DNA of 35,145 nucleotides from Chitinophaga pinensis (GCA_945865295.1 CAMBDE010000018.1:1-35145), one strand, 5' to 3'; shown: positions 7,979-17,454, counted from the stretch's first letter. Translations and numbers: made by a program. The notes: generated by a model not told the origin, from the sequence alone.

Positions 7979-9643
7979 ATGCTAAAATCATTTTTATCTT
8001 TTATTGCTTTTGTTTTGGCAGGCCTTCAGGGCGTTGCAGCACAAACCTATGTAATGTCTGGTATTCAAAAGACAGATAAGGACCAGATGCAATATGAAGT
8101 TTTAGGGAAAGTGGATGGTCGTTATTGGATCTATAAAAATAACGAGGGCGTCTCAACCATTGCGCAATACAATGATCAAATGCAATTGGTGCAACAAAAC
8201 GATTTAGTTTTCTTACCAAAAAAATTAACAGCGATTGAGTTCATCACAAAATCAAATAGGGTGTTTGCTTTTTATCAATTTCAAGCAGCAACCACAGTGT
8301 ATGCGATGGTAGCGGAGTTAGATGAAAAAGGACAATTGGTTGGCACACCAGTGATAGTGGATACGGCAGAAAAAATCCGACCAGGATCAAACACGAAAGT
8401 ATTTAATTTAATAGAAAGTCAGGATCGTTCAAAATTGCTTTTGTTTAGTGTGAATACAACCAATGCAGCTTCCGTTAAAGTTAAAACGATGGCATTGTCT
8501 ACGCCATTTGCTTTGCTGAATGAAGCAACAATCAGTATCAATGCACAAAATAAAAAAAGCAATCTTTCTGATTTTGCCCTTGACAATAAAGGTAATTTAT
8601 TCTGTTTAAGAAATGTAGAACAGCCAAATGCTGCGCCAGTTGTAAGCTTATTGTTTATGGCTGCAGATGGCTCAGACGTGGTTGAAACACCGATCGTGAA
8701 CAATAGTTTAATCTTAGATGACATTCGTTTGAAAATTAACAATGCCAATGGAACCGTATTAGTCAATTCATTTTATGCCACAGAAAAAAAGGGCAATATA
8801 GAAGGGATGTATACTTTTATCTGGGATATAGCCGCTAAGCAAAATAGTTTAAGCAATGCAAGTCGCTTTACGGATGCATTAAGAGACGCAGTAACAGATA
8901 AAAGAAATTTAAAGAATGCTTTTGATCATTTTTATTTTGATCAAGTACTTCCGAATGCAGATGGCGGTTTTACAATTATTGCAGAAGCTGCAAACACAAG
9001 CTCAAATAGAAATGCTTTTTCAAGATGGGATTATTTCTGGGGTGGGCCATTTTACAACCCATTTATTTTTAGTTATTGGAATCGACCATTTGGATTTTAT
9101 CCTTGGGCAAGATTTGGTTGGGGCATGATGGGACCTTGGGGATTAGGAGGAGGTTGGGGTGGAGGAATGGGTATGATGGGACCATGGGGATGGGGCGGCA
9201 TGGGTGGTTGGGGTATCATGGGTCCTTGGGGTTGGAATAGTTGGATGATGAATCCATTTGCTAATTTTGGATACCCTTCTGTAACTTATACTGCAGGCAA
9301 AGTGGCCATTTTAAATTTTGATGCAAAAGCAAATATTCAATCTGCAAAAACAATTGATAAACAACAATCCGACTTGAATGTAGATCAGTTCATTGGATAT
9401 GGACAAATCAACAATGCTAATGGCACCAATTTCCTATATTATCAAAAATCAAAAGGCGTAAAACAATTAGTACACCAACAATTGAGTGCATCTGGTGCTA
9501 TCGTCAAGGGTAATCCTATCATGATCAATGAAAAGCAAGTGGAGTGGATGCCAAGGTCTTTAAAGCAAGTGGGTGAAAAAGAAGCCATCCTGCCTTATCA
9601 ATCAAAAGGAAAATTAGGGTTTGCTAAAATCACGATTCAGTAA
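7979..9643 (+). CDS. Secreted protein of unknown function with a Gly/Trp/Met-rich insert
   Basis: I do not recognise the family. The ATG at 7979 gives 554 residues (an in-frame TTG at 7970 is less likely). The N-terminus, MLKSFLSFIAFVLAGLQGVAAQ, is a classic signal peptide with cleavage near AAQ-T, so the protein is exported. Residues of about 30-340 and 430-554 have the alternating short hydrophobic strands of a beta-rich, perhaps propeller-like, domain. Between them (about 353-427) lies a low-complexity segment dominated by Gly, Trp, Met, Phe and Pro, with three MGPWG units. Two copies of TAAATTTG (7952-7959 and 7965-7972) precede the ATG and fit the phylum's promoter box; the second is six bases from the ATG. 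The next gene follows after two bases and may be translationally coupled. Confidence 0.75.
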   Translation: MLKSFLSFIAFVLAGLQGVAAQTYVMSGIQKTDKDQMQYEVLGKVDGRYWIYKNNEGVSTIAQYNDQMQLVQQNDLVFLPKKLTAIEFITKSNRVFAFYQFQAATTVYAMVAELDEKGQLVGTPVIVDTAEKIRPGSNTKVFNLIESQDRSKLLLFSVNTTNAASVKVKTMALSTPFALLNEATISINAQNKKSNLSDFALDNKGNLFCLRNVEQPNAAPVVSLLFMAADGSDVVETPIVNNSLILDDIRLKINNANGTVLVNSFYATEKKGNIEGMYTFIWDIAAKQNSLSNASRFTDALRDAVTDKRNLKNAFDHFYFDQVLPNADGGFTIIAEAANTSSNRNAFSRWDYFWGGPFYNPFIFSYWNRPFGFYPWARFGWGMMGPWGLGGGWGGGMGMMGPWGWGGMGGWGIMGPWGWNSWMMNPFANFGYPSVTYTAGKVAILNFDAKANIQSAKTIDKQQSDLNVDQFIGYGQINNANGTNFLYYQKSKGVKQLVHQQLSASGAIVKGNPIMINEKQVEWMPRSLKQVGEKEAILPYQSKGKLGFAKITIQ

Positions 9644-9645
9644 GC

Positions 9646-10617
9646 ATGGTTTTTTTATTTAGAGATAGGTCCGATATCAATGTACTCTTCTTAGTATTAT
9701 TAAGTGTTGCAGTGCATTTTCATTTTTATTGGGAAGCGCCTATTGTGATTGCAAATCCTACGGATGGCTTACTGGCTTATCTTTTATTTCATTATGTAAA
9801 ACCTTTACCGCCTTTAGCACTCAGTGTCATTTTTCATTTGATTGTAATTGTGCAAGCGCTGCGATTGAATATTTTAGTGAGTCGATTTAAGATGTTTCAA
9901 CATGTGAGTTATTTGCCAGCATTTACTTTTGTTGTCTTAACCGCTTTATTTCCTTTTTGGGATGCCATTAGTTCTGGTTTAATTGCAAATGCTTTTATCA
10001 TTTGGATCTTAGTGAAGTTGAATCGATTGTACGATCAGACGCAGCCCAAAACATTAGAATTCAATATTGGAATGATTGTTGGATGTTCTATTTTATTATA
10101 CGAGCCAATCGCGATATTGATACCGGTAGTTATTTTTGCATTAGCCATCATCAGGCCATTTAGATTAACAGAATGGTTGGTATTGATCATGGGCATTATT
10201 TTGCCTTTTTACTTTATTTTCACTTATGTTTTTTTAACAGATTCTGCTGCAGCTTTCACCGCATTTTTACCGAAATTAGATTGGGAAAATCCATTTGCTG
10301 CCTTGGACCTTAAGTCAATCATTGCATTATCATTTATGGGTCTACAATTGTTAATTGGACTCTACTTTTGGCAGGATCAACAAAATCGCTTTATTATTCA
10401 GGTAAGAAAATACTGGGGCGTGATGTTACTGACTTTGGTGGTGACTTTTTTCCAACCCATCATCTTCTCTTCGCAGGCTTTATACGCTTCTGCCATTGTG
10501 ATCGCCCCATTGGCAAGTTTCATTAGTTTTTGTTACGCAGGCCCTAAGCAGTTGATGATCCCCAATGTCTTATTTTGGATTTCAGCTGGTTTGATTGTGT
10601 ATAACCACCTTTTTTAG
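9646..10617 (+). CDS. DUF6427-like integral membrane protein
   Basis: 323 residues with about eight to ten hydrophobic spans and short basic loops; no soluble domain. The start MVFLFRDRSDINVLFLVLL and the overall form resemble DUF6427 membrane proteins of Bacteroidota, whose function is unknown. It begins two bases after the stop of the preceding secreted-protein gene, so the two are probably co-transcribed and may act together in the envelope. The family assignment is from memory of the pattern, not a search. Confidence 0.65.
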   Translation: MVFLFRDRSDINVLFLVLLSVAVHFHFYWEAPIVIANPTDGLLAYLLFHYVKPLPPLALSVIFHLIVIVQALRLNILVSRFKMFQHVSYLPAFTFVVLTALFPFWDAISSGLIANAFIIWILVKLNRLYDQTQPKTLEFNIGMIVGCSILLYEPIAILIPVVIFALAIIRPFRLTEWLVLIMGIILPFYFIFTYVFLTDSAAAFTAFLPKLDWENPFAALDLKSIIALSFMGLQLLIGLYFWQDQQNRFIIQVRKYWGVMLLTLVVTFFQPIIFSSQALYASAIVIAPLASFISFCYAGPKQLMIPNVLFWISAGLIVYNHLF

Positions 10618-10654
10618 GTGTAGAATTTACGCTTTTTAGCAAAGCCTTTTTAAG

Positions 10655-10662
10655 TACCTTTG
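10655..10662 (+). promoter_or_regulatory. Probable -7 box of purQ
   Basis: TACCTTTG matches TAnnTTTG exactly, 36 bases before the purQ ATG. The -33 region is only TTTA-like (around 10635), so the promoter is moderately supported. Confidence 0.45.
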
Positions 10663-10698
10663 TAGTTCAATTTTACTCAACTTTTTAAGCTTACTACT

Positions 10699-11376
10699 AT
10701 GAAATTTGGCGTATTGGTTTTCCCTGGTTCAAACTGTGATAGAGACATGCAAGATGCATTAGAAAAGGACCTTGGTTTTGAAGTGCAAATGCTTTGGCAT
10801 AAGGAAAGTGACTTATCTCATTTCAACACAGAAGATTGTATTGTTTTGCCAGGTGGATTCTCCTACGGTGATTATTTACGTTGTGGCGCGATTGCAAAAT
10901 TTAGTCCAATGATGCAATCTGTAATTGAATTTGCAAATAAAGGTGGTAAAGTGTTGGGCGTATGCAATGGGTTTCAAATTTTATGTGAATCAGGCTTATT
11001 GCCTGGCGCATTATTGCAAAATGCCAATCAGCAGTTTATTTGTAAAAATGTATTTATCAAATCCGAAAATAGTGGTCCATTGCAAATTCCAATTGCACAT
11101 GGCGAAGGAAGGTACTTTGCAGATGAGGCTACTTTAGCAGGTTTAGAAAAAAACAATCAAATCATTTTCCGCTACTGTGATAAAGATGGTAAGATTGGAG
11201 GGGATGCGAATCCAAATGGTGCCATTCAAGATATTGCTGGTATTTGTAATGCAGGCAGAAATGTATTTGGTATGATGCCGCATCCAGAAAGAGCAACCAA
11301 TCCACTATTGAACAATACGGATGGTGTTCAGGTATTTGAATTATTGGGTTTATTAAAAACTGCAGCGGCTTTATAA
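10699..11376 (+). CDS. purQ: Phosphoribosylformylglycinamidine synthase, glutaminase subunit
   Basis: 225 residues, full length for a class I glutamine amidotransferase of purine synthesis. It releases ammonia from glutamine for conversion of FGAR to FGAM by PurL. The oxyanion strand [16 protein letters not shown], the nucleophile in GVCNGFQ (Cys89) and the catalytic His195/Glu197 in MMPHPERA are all present. In many Bacteroidota this domain is fused to PurL; here it stands alone, so small PurL and PurS should be encoded elsewhere. The gene has its own promoter-like box; the downstream DsbD genes may be read through. Confidence 0.96.
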   Translation: MKFGVLVFPGSNCDRDMQDALEKDLGFEVQMLWHKESDLSHFNTEDCIVLPGGFSYGDYLRCGAIAKFSPMMQSVIEFANKGGKVLGVCNGFQILCESGLLPGALLQNANQQFICKNVFIKSENSGPLQIPIAHGEGRYFADEATLAGLEKNNQIIFRYCDKDGKIGGDANPNGAIQDIAGICNAGRNVFGMMPHPERATNPLLNNTDGVQVFELLGLLKTAAAL

Positions 11377-11432
11377 ATTAACCTCTGCAAAATTGGATGA
11401 AGGGGTCTATTCATTTTTAAAACATTTTTCTG

Positions 11433-11882
11433 ATGAAAAAAATATTTCTTGCTTTATGTTTATTGGCTTTTGCTTTGCAAAGTCAAGCTCAAAAATTAGC
11501 GCCGGTAAAATGGGCTTATCAAGCAGTGAAGACAGGAGAGAAGCAGTACAATATCATTATTACTGCAAACGTGGATGCGCCTTGGCATATCTATTCTCAA
11601 TTTGTAAAAAAAGGACCTGTACCTACGACTGTTCAATTTGCTAAAAACCCCTTGGTTGTTTTAAAAGGAAGCACAAAGGAAGTTGGTCAATTAGAAAAGA
11701 AATTCGATAATAATTTTGGTGCTGTCATTGGTTCTTTTGGCGGTAAAGTTCAATTTATCCAGGCGGTCACTTTGAAAGTAAATACCAAAACAAAGTTGAC
11801 TGGCACCATTGAATATATGGTTTGCAATGAGGAAAGATGTTTGCCTCCAACAAAACAAAGTTTTGAAGTCGATATCCAATAA
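11433..11882 (+). CDS. Stand-alone DsbD alpha (N-terminal) domain, periplasmic thiol carrier
   Basis: 149 residues: signal peptide MKKIFLALCLLAFALQSQAQ, then one immunoglobulin-like domain of the DsbD N-terminal type. The pair Cys131 and Cys136 in MVCNEERCLPP corresponds to the redox pair of the DsbD alpha domain, which passes electrons to periplasmic partners such as DsbC or cytochrome c maturation proteins. The following gene, 49 bases on, encodes a full DsbD whose own alpha domain lacks this cysteine pair, so this small protein may supply the missing thiol relay. Confidence 0.82.
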   Translation: MKKIFLALCLLAFALQSQAQKLAPVKWAYQAVKTGEKQYNIIITANVDAPWHIYSQFVKKGPVPTTVQFAKNPLVVLKGSTKEVGQLEKKFDNNFGAVIGSFGGKVQFIQAVTLKVNTKTKLTGTIEYMVCNEERCLPPTKQSFEVDIQ

Positions 11883-11931
11883 TTTTAGAATCCATCATTC
11901 TTATAAAAGGCTGTGATGCCAAACTTTATTC

Positions 11932-13857
11932 ATGCGTAATTTACTTTTGACATTTATAGCACTGTTCTTATCTGTAGCACAATTAAAAGCACAGGCAGAC
12001 AGTATTGCAAAAGCAACTGTTAAGATCACTGCGAAGAATGATTCTGTGTATGCCATACAAGTAAGTGTTCAAGTGCAAGCTGGATGGAAAATCTATGATG
12101 CCAATGCAGAAGGGGTAGAAGCGCCTAGTTTAAAATTTACTTTAGAAACAGCGGTGGCTGTCAATCCACCAACTTATTCAATAGCTGCTCAAGCACAAAA
12201 AGATATTTTGTTTGGAACTGCAAAAGCCTTCACAGGACAATTTGAAATCACAGAAGAGATTGTGATTCGTGGATTTCAACCAGATAGTTTAAAAGGGGTA
12301 GTGGTCCTAAGTGCAGGAAAGGCGTCTTCATTTTATGTGATTGAATTACCTATTGCAATGCCTTTAGCCAATGGACAAAAAGGAACGCAGTTCAATATCT
12401 TACTTCCTGAGTCGGCACGTAATGCACCTGAAAATGCATGCGGAGAAACAACATCAAGTACGAATGCAGATAGCGGTGCATGGGGTGTATTCTTTTTAGG
12501 ATTCTTGGGCGGATTGATTGCACTAGTTACGCCATGTGTTTTTCCAATGATTCCTGTTACCGTTTCTTTTTTTACCAAAAGATCTAAGACAAGAAAACAA
12601 GGGATACAAAATGGATTGATTTATGGATTGAGTATTTTTTTAATTTATGTATTGGCTAGTGTGCCATTTCATATTGCAGGCAATGTGCAACCAGAAATTT
12701 TTAATAGTATTTCTACCAACGCATGGTTGAATATTGCTTTCTTTGCCATCTTCATTTTCTTTTCAATTTCTTTCTTTGGTTATTTTGAAATTAGTTTGCC
12801 TTCGGGCATTGCCAATAAAGCCGACGCTAAAAGTGGCTTGGGAAGTTTGGGCGGTATTTTTTTCATGGCCATCACATTAGCGATTGTTTCTTTCTCATGC
12901 ACAGGACCAATACTAGGTACTTTATTAGTGGGCTCATTACAAGGAGGCGCCTGGGCATTAACACAAGGCATGGCAGGGTTTGGATTGGCTTTAGCACTTC
13001 CATTTACTTTATTTGCCATCTTCCCACAATGGCTTCAGAGCTTACCTAAATCTGGAGGCTGGTTGGATACAGTGAAAAAAGTATTGGCCTTTGTTGAATT
13101 GGCATTGGCATTTAAATTTTTATCGAATGCAGATTTAGTGCAACATTGGGGTTTATTAAAAAGAGAAGTCTTTATTGGTATTTGGATATTGATTAGCCTT
13201 GGTTTGTCTGCCTATCTATTTGGTTTCTTATTGTTACCACATGATGTAAAAGGACAAAAGATTGCTTTAGGTCGAAAATTATTTGGTGGACTCGCTTTAG
13301 GTTTTGCATTGTATTTAGGGGCAGGATTGATGCCGCAAAATGCCAATAATTTAAAATTATTAAGCGGCTTCCCACCTCCAACACATTATAGTCTATTTGC
13401 ATCTGATAGTTCAAGTCATGGCTTAAAAGCGGATGTAGTGAATGATTATACCAAAGCATTGGCGATGGCGAAGGCGCAACAAAAACCAATCTTAATAGAC
13501 TTTACTGGTTGGGCTTGTGTGAATTGTAGAAAAATGGAAGAACAAGTATGGACAGATCCTGCGGTGCAAAATTTTATTCAAGAAAATTATATTTTACTAT
13601 CCTTATATGTAGATGACCGTGCAAATTTACCGGTAGCAGAACGTTTTGTATACACAACACAAGGTGGTCAACAAAAGCAAATCAATACCGTAGCAGATTT
13701 ATGGGCGACATTCGAGACCGAGAATTTTAATCAGTCTTCACAACCTTTATATGTTGTACTGAGCCCAGATCAAGTATTGCTATCCAATCCTATTGGTTAC
13801 ACGCCAGATATACAAGAATACCTTGAATGGTTAAAGTGCAGCGCTAAGAAAAAATAA
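11932..13857 (+). CDS. dsbD: DsbD-type thiol:disulfide interchange protein
   Basis: 641 residues. In order: a signal peptide (to about residue 21, LKAQ-AD); a DsbD alpha-like beta domain (about 22-150); a CcdA-type membrane domain of about eight helices starting near residue 181, with its reactive cysteines in TPCVFPMIP (Cys202) and SFSCTGP (Cys323); and a C-terminal periplasmic thioredoxin domain with WACVNC (Cys529, Cys532). It carries reducing power from cytosolic thioredoxin to the periplasm. The alpha-like domain has no Cys pair; the only nearby Cys is a lone one in the linker (NAPENACGE). Its stop codon is immediately followed by the stop of the convergent sigma factor gene, with no intergenic base. 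Confidence 0.93.
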   Translation: MRNLLLTFIALFLSVAQLKAQADSIAKATVKITAKNDSVYAIQVSVQVQAGWKIYDANAEGVEAPSLKFTLETAVAVNPPTYSIAAQAQKDILFGTAKAFTGQFEITEEIVIRGFQPDSLKGVVVLSAGKASSFYVIELPIAMPLANGQKGTQFNILLPESARNAPENACGETTSSTNADSGAWGVFFLGFLGGLIALVTPCVFPMIPVTVSFFTKRSKTRKQGIQNGLIYGLSIFLIYVLASVPFHIAGNVQPEIFNSISTNAWLNIAFFAIFIFFSISFFGYFEISLPSGIANKADAKSGLGSLGGIFFMAITLAIVSFSCTGPILGTLLVGSLQGGAWALTQGMAGFGLALALPFTLFAIFPQWLQSLPKSGGWLDTVKKVLAFVELALAFKFLSNADLVQHWGLLKREVFIGIWILISLGLSAYLFGFLLLPHDVKGQKIALGRKLFGGLALGFALYLGAGLMPQNANNLKLLSGFPPPTHYSLFASDSSSHGLKADVVNDYTKALAMAKAQQKPILIDFTGWACVNCRKMEEQVWTDPAVQNFIQENYILLSLYVDDRANLPVAERFVYTTQGGQQKQINTVADLWATFETENFNQSSQPLYVVLSPDQVLLSNPIGYTPDIQEYLEWLKCSAKKK

Positions 13858-14439
13858 CTACATCGTCATACCGCGCTCGTTCATCATTTTTCTTAGGTTA
13901 ATCAAGCCATAACGCATTCTTCCTAAAGCGGTATTGATACTGCAGTTGGTCAAAGTCGCAATTTCTTTAAAACTAAAATTGGCATAGTGTCTTAACACAA
14001 TAATCTCTCTTTGTTCCTCTGGTAATAAGTCCACTAGTTCTTGAATATTTTTATGCGTTTGTGCACGGGTCATTTTATAATCGGCAGAATGATCGGTATG
14101 TTTAATCACTTCAAAAATATCTTGGTCATCACTTGTTTTAATAACAGGTGTACGTTTTACTTTTCTAAAATGGTCTACACAAAAATTATGTGAAATCCTT
14201 AAAGCCCAAGGAAGAAACTTACCTTCTTCGGCATATTTTCTTTGCTTTAAGTTGTCAATGATTTTAATAAAAATTTCCTGGATTAAATCTTCGGCTAAAT
14301 AACTGTCTTTCACCATAAATAAAATGGTGTTAAAGATTTTTTCTTGGTAACGATCAATCAAGGCATCGAAAGCACGGGTATTGCCTCCTTGGAAAGATTG
14401 GATCAATTCGTTGTCTGTCAGTTCAACTACTTTGTTCAT
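13858..14439 (-). CDS. ECF-type RNA polymerase sigma factor
   Basis: 193 residues with both sigma-70 core parts. Region 2 (about 10-85) includes FDALIDRYQEKIFNT, AEDLIQEIFIKII and FLPWALRISHNFCVDHFRK; region 4 (about 125-185) has LPEEQREIIVLRHYANFSFKEIA and a helix-turn-helix (TNCSINTALGRMRYGLINLR). Regions 1 and 3 are absent, as in group 4 sigma factors. No anti-sigma factor gene is next to it, so it may be constitutive or controlled from elsewhere. It is divergent from uvrA, with 198 bases containing two hairpins between them. Confidence 0.92.
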   Translation of the reverse strand: MNKVVELTDNELIQSFQGGNTRAFDALIDRYQEKIFNTILFMVKDSYLAEDLIQEIFIKIIDNLKQRKYAEEGKFLPWALRISHNFCVDHFRKVKRTPVIKTSDDQDIFEVIKHTDHSADYKMTRAQTHKNIQELVDLLPEEQREIIVLRHYANFSFKEIATLTNCSINTALGRMRYGLINLRKMMNERGMTM

Positions 14440-14530
14440 GTGTGTTTTTTATAGGTTGTTCTTAGGTCGGGTTTTGGGTCCCTTTGGATTAGTTTAGGAA
14501 AATTACTAGCTTATTGTGCTCGAATCGTAG

Positions 14531-14587
14531 ATGTGGGAAACAAGAAATTTGTTTCAAGGATATCCACATTGTATTATTTACAATAAT
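14531..14587. repeat. Nested inverted repeats between the sigma factor gene and uvrA
   Basis: An outer pair, ATGTGG (14531-14536) and CCACAT (14564-14569), encloses a perfect inner pair, GAAACAA (14537-14543) and TTGTTTC (14549-14555). A second palindrome, TATTATT/AATAATA with a three-base centre, follows near 14572-14588. The right outer arm lies in ATATCCACA, one base from a DnaA box. This may be an operator for either divergent gene. Confidence 0.45.
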
Positions 14588-14637
14588 ATTAAGCAGGAAC
14601 AGAACCAAATAGGTCCTGTTGGTGTTATTTTTGTAGT

Positions 14638-17454
14638 ATGGCTGTAACTAAGAAAGTGCTGGATAAAACGGAACGAAATAACATCGAAGTGGTGGGTGCA
14701 AGGGTACATAACCTAAAAAATGTATCTGTTGAGTTTCCTAGGAACCAATTGATTGTGGTAACAGGGGTTTCTGGTAGCGGAAAGTCTTCTTTGACCATTG
14801 ATACCCTCTTTGCAGAGGGGCAAAGGCGCTATGCCGAAAGTTTATCCTCTTACGTCAGACAATTTATGTCTAGAATGGGGAAGCCGGATGTGGATTATAT
14901 CAAGGGTTTGTGTCCAGCCATTGCCATTGAGCAAAAAGTGACTACCCGAACCCCAAGAAGTACAGTGGGAAGCATGACCGAAATTTATGAGTACTTAAGG
15001 GTCTTATTTGCCAGGATTGGCAAAACCTATTCTCCAATTAGCGGTCAAGAGGTAAAAAAGCAAGATGTGCAAGATGTGCTGTCCTTTATTGAAAAAGGGA
15101 AGCAAGGAGATAAAATGGTCTTATTGGTTTTATTCAAGCAGCATGCCAAAAGGGATATCCAGGAGGAATTGAATATCCTCATGCAAAAAGGTTTTGCGCG
15201 TATTTATTTAAGAGCTGCAAAGACGCCGCCAGCCATTGTAAGAATAGAAGACGCATTGAACTGGACTAAAAAGGAGCTACAACAAAATATAAAAGACAAG
15301 GAAGTCTATATTTTAATTGATCGTGTGGTGGTGAAAAAATTTGAGGAAGACGATCTGCATCGATTGACAGACTCTATTGGTACTGCATTTTACGAAGGAG
15401 AGGGGATTGTTTGGGTAGAACAAAATGAAACTAAATTAGTCAGCTATAATAACAAGTTTACTTTAGACGGCATTGAGTTTGATGAACCAAGTCCTAATTT
15501 ATTTTCATTCAATAATCCATATGGCGCTTGTCCCACTTGTGAAGGCTATAGCCAAGTCTTAGGAATCGATGCCAACTTGGTGATCCCGAATCCACACTTA
15601 TCGGTGTATGATGGCGCTGTGGCACCATGGAAGGGCGAAAAACTTTCTTGGTGGAAGGATCAATTTGTAAAAGAAGCGGGTAAGGAAGGATTTCCTATAC
15701 ATCAACCCATCCTAAAATTAACGAAGGCGCAATTACAACAACTTTGGAAGGGTGTTGGTAAAGCATACGGTATTGATGATTTTTTTAAAGACGTAGAAGC
15801 GCATTTGTATAAAGTGCAGTTTCGTGTTTTGTTGAGTAGGTATCGAGGCCGAACAGATTGTTCAGAATGTCAAGGATATAGATTGCGTAAAGAAGCTTTG
15901 TATGTAAAAATTGCAGATCAACATATTGGACAATTGTGTACCATGCCAGTGCAGGATTTACAAGTTTGGTTTCAACAATTAAAATTAAGCACTACAGATA
16001 CAGTGATTGCAAAGCGTGTGTTGATGGAGATTGAACAACGCATACAAACATTAATGGATGTGGGTTTAGGCTATTTAACTTTAAGTCGTTTAGCAAATAG
16101 CTTGAGTGGTGGAGAGAGTCAGCGTATACAGTTAACTCGATGCTTGGGCAGTAATTTGACCAACTCTTTATATATTTTGGATGAGCCTTCTATTGGATTG
16201 CATTCAAGAGATACGGAGCGATTGATTAAAGTATTACAAAACCTAAGAGACCTTGGGAATACAGTGGTGGTGGTAGAGCACGATGAACAAATTATGCGTG
16301 AATCTGACCATATCATTGACATGGGTCCTTTGGCGGCGCATTTGGGCGGAGAGGTCGTTGCAGTTGGGAATGCAGCAAAGTTGATGAAGGATAAAAATAG
16401 TTTAACTGGAAAATATTTAAGCGGCACTTTATCTATTCCAATTCCATTAAAAACAAGATCCACAAAACATACCATACAATTAGAAGGTGCTTTCTTACAT
16501 AATTTAAAAAATATAGAGGTGCAATTTCCATTGCAATGTTTGACGGTGGTGTCGGGCGTGAGTGGAAGTGGTAAAACAACTTTAGTGAAGCAGGTTTTAT
16601 ACAATGCTTTGTTAGATGCAAAACAATTGCCTACTGAAATGAAGGGTGGATTCAGTGCCATCAAAGGTGACTTGCATTTATTTGATCAAATAGAAATGGT
16701 GGATCAAAATCCAATTGGTAAATCATCCAGAAGTAATCCAGTGACCTATATCAAAGCATACGATGCCATTAGAGATGTATATTCAAAACAAGCTTTATCA
16801 AAAATAAGAGGCTTCTTACCAAAGCATTTTTCATTCAACGTAGATGGAGGAAGATGTGATACTTGTAAAGGGGAAGGAGAACAATTGGTAGAAATGCAGT
16901 TCTTGGCAGATGTACATTTAGTATGTGAGGACTGCGGTGGAAAAAGATTTAAAGAAGCAGTTTTAGAAGTACAATACAAAGGAAAAAGCATCCACGATGT
17001 GTTAGAGATGAGTGTGGACGAAGCCATTCAATTTTTTAGCGAAGAAAAAAATATCGTCTTAGCAATAAGTCCATTACAAGAAGTGGGTTTGGGATATGTG
17101 AAGTTGGGACAAAGTAGTAGTACCCTAAGTGGAGGCGAAGCACAAAGAGTTAAGTTGGCAAGTTTCTTAGGCAAGGGCAAAGCAAGTAGTAAGATGTTGT
17201 TCATATTTGACGAGCCAACCACGGGTTTGCATTTTCACGATATCCATAAATTATTAAAAGCTTTTAATGCTTTAATCGATCAAGGACATTCCTTGATTGT
17301 GGTGGAGCACAATACCGATATCATTAAGTCGGCAGACTGGGTCATTGACATGGGACCAGAAGCAGGTGTCAATGGAGGCAATGTGGTTTATGCCGGCGTT
17401 CCGACTGGATTGTCTAAATGCAAGGCTTCTCAAACTGGGAAATACTTAGGCTAA
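14638..17454 (+). CDS. uvrA: Excinuclease ABC subunit A
   Basis: 938 residues, usual length for the damage-recognition ATPase of nucleotide excision repair, which loads UvrB on lesions. Two ABC ATPase modules are complete: Walker A GVSGSGKSS (43-51) and GVSGSGKTT (640-648), signatures LSGGESQ (about 489) and LSGGEAQ (about 830), and Walker B ILDEPSIGLH and IFDEPTTGLH. Zinc module cysteines are CPTC (298, 301) with CSEC (408, 411), and CDTC (740, 743) with CEDC (763, 766). The sequence TATTTTTG (14626-14633), a consensus -7 box, stands four bases before the ATG, implying a very short leader or none; no good -33 element is seen. No LexA-like site was recognised. Long minus-strand frames inside are shadows. 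Confidence 0.96.
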   Translation: MAVTKKVLDKTERNNIEVVGARVHNLKNVSVEFPRNQLIVVTGVSGSGKSSLTIDTLFAEGQRRYAESLSSYVRQFMSRMGKPDVDYIKGLCPAIAIEQKVTTRTPRSTVGSMTEIYEYLRVLFARIGKTYSPISGQEVKKQDVQDVLSFIEKGKQGDKMVLLVLFKQHAKRDIQEELNILMQKGFARIYLRAAKTPPAIVRIEDALNWTKKELQQNIKDKEVYILIDRVVVKKFEEDDLHRLTDSIGTAFYEGEGIVWVEQNETKLVSYNNKFTLDGIEFDEPSPNLFSFNNPYGACPTCEGYSQVLGIDANLVIPNPHLSVYDGAVAPWKGEKLSWWKDQFVKEAGKEGFPIHQPILKLTKAQLQQLWKGVGKAYGIDDFFKDVEAHLYKVQFRVLLSRYRGRTDCSECQGYRLRKEALYVKIADQHIGQLCTMPVQDLQVWFQQLKLSTTDTVIAKRVLMEIEQRIQTLMDVGLGYLTLSRLANSLSGGESQRIQLTRCLGSNLTNSLYILDEPSIGLHSRDTERLIKVLQNLRDLGNTVVVVEHDEQIMRESDHIIDMGPLAAHLGGEVVAVGNAAKLMKDKNSLTGKYLSGTLSIPIPLKTRSTKHTIQLEGAFLHNLKNIEVQFPLQCLTVVSGVSGSGKTTLVKQVLYNALLDAKQLPTEMKGGFSAIKGDLHLFDQIEMVDQNPIGKSSRSNPVTYIKAYDAIRDVYSKQALSKIRGFLPKHFSFNVDGGRCDTCKGEGEQLVEMQFLADVHLVCEDCGGKRFKEAVLEVQYKGKSIHDVLEMSVDEAIQFFSEEKNIVLAISPLQEVGLGYVKLGQSSSTLSGGEAQRVKLASFLGKGKASSKMLFIFDEPTTGLHFHDIHKLLKAFNALIDQGHSLIVVEHNTDIIKSADWVIDMGPEAGVNGGNVVYAGVPTGLSKCKASQTGKYLG

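Noticed and set aside
8419..8766. 115-codon minus-strand frame inside the secreted-protein gene
   Set aside because: It lies wholly antisense to the gene with signal peptide and has no start context or recognisable features.
14531..14647. Small frame starting MWETRNLF and overlapping the uvrA start
   Set aside because: It consists of the palindromic region and the promoter of uvrA. There is no membrane or domain character, and a chance frame is the simpler explanation.
16119..16664. 181-codon open frame on the minus strand inside uvrA
   Set aside because: It is antisense to conserved UvrA motifs (signature 1 and Walker A 2), lacks any recognisable protein character and follows the coding constraint of uvrA. 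It is a shadow frame.
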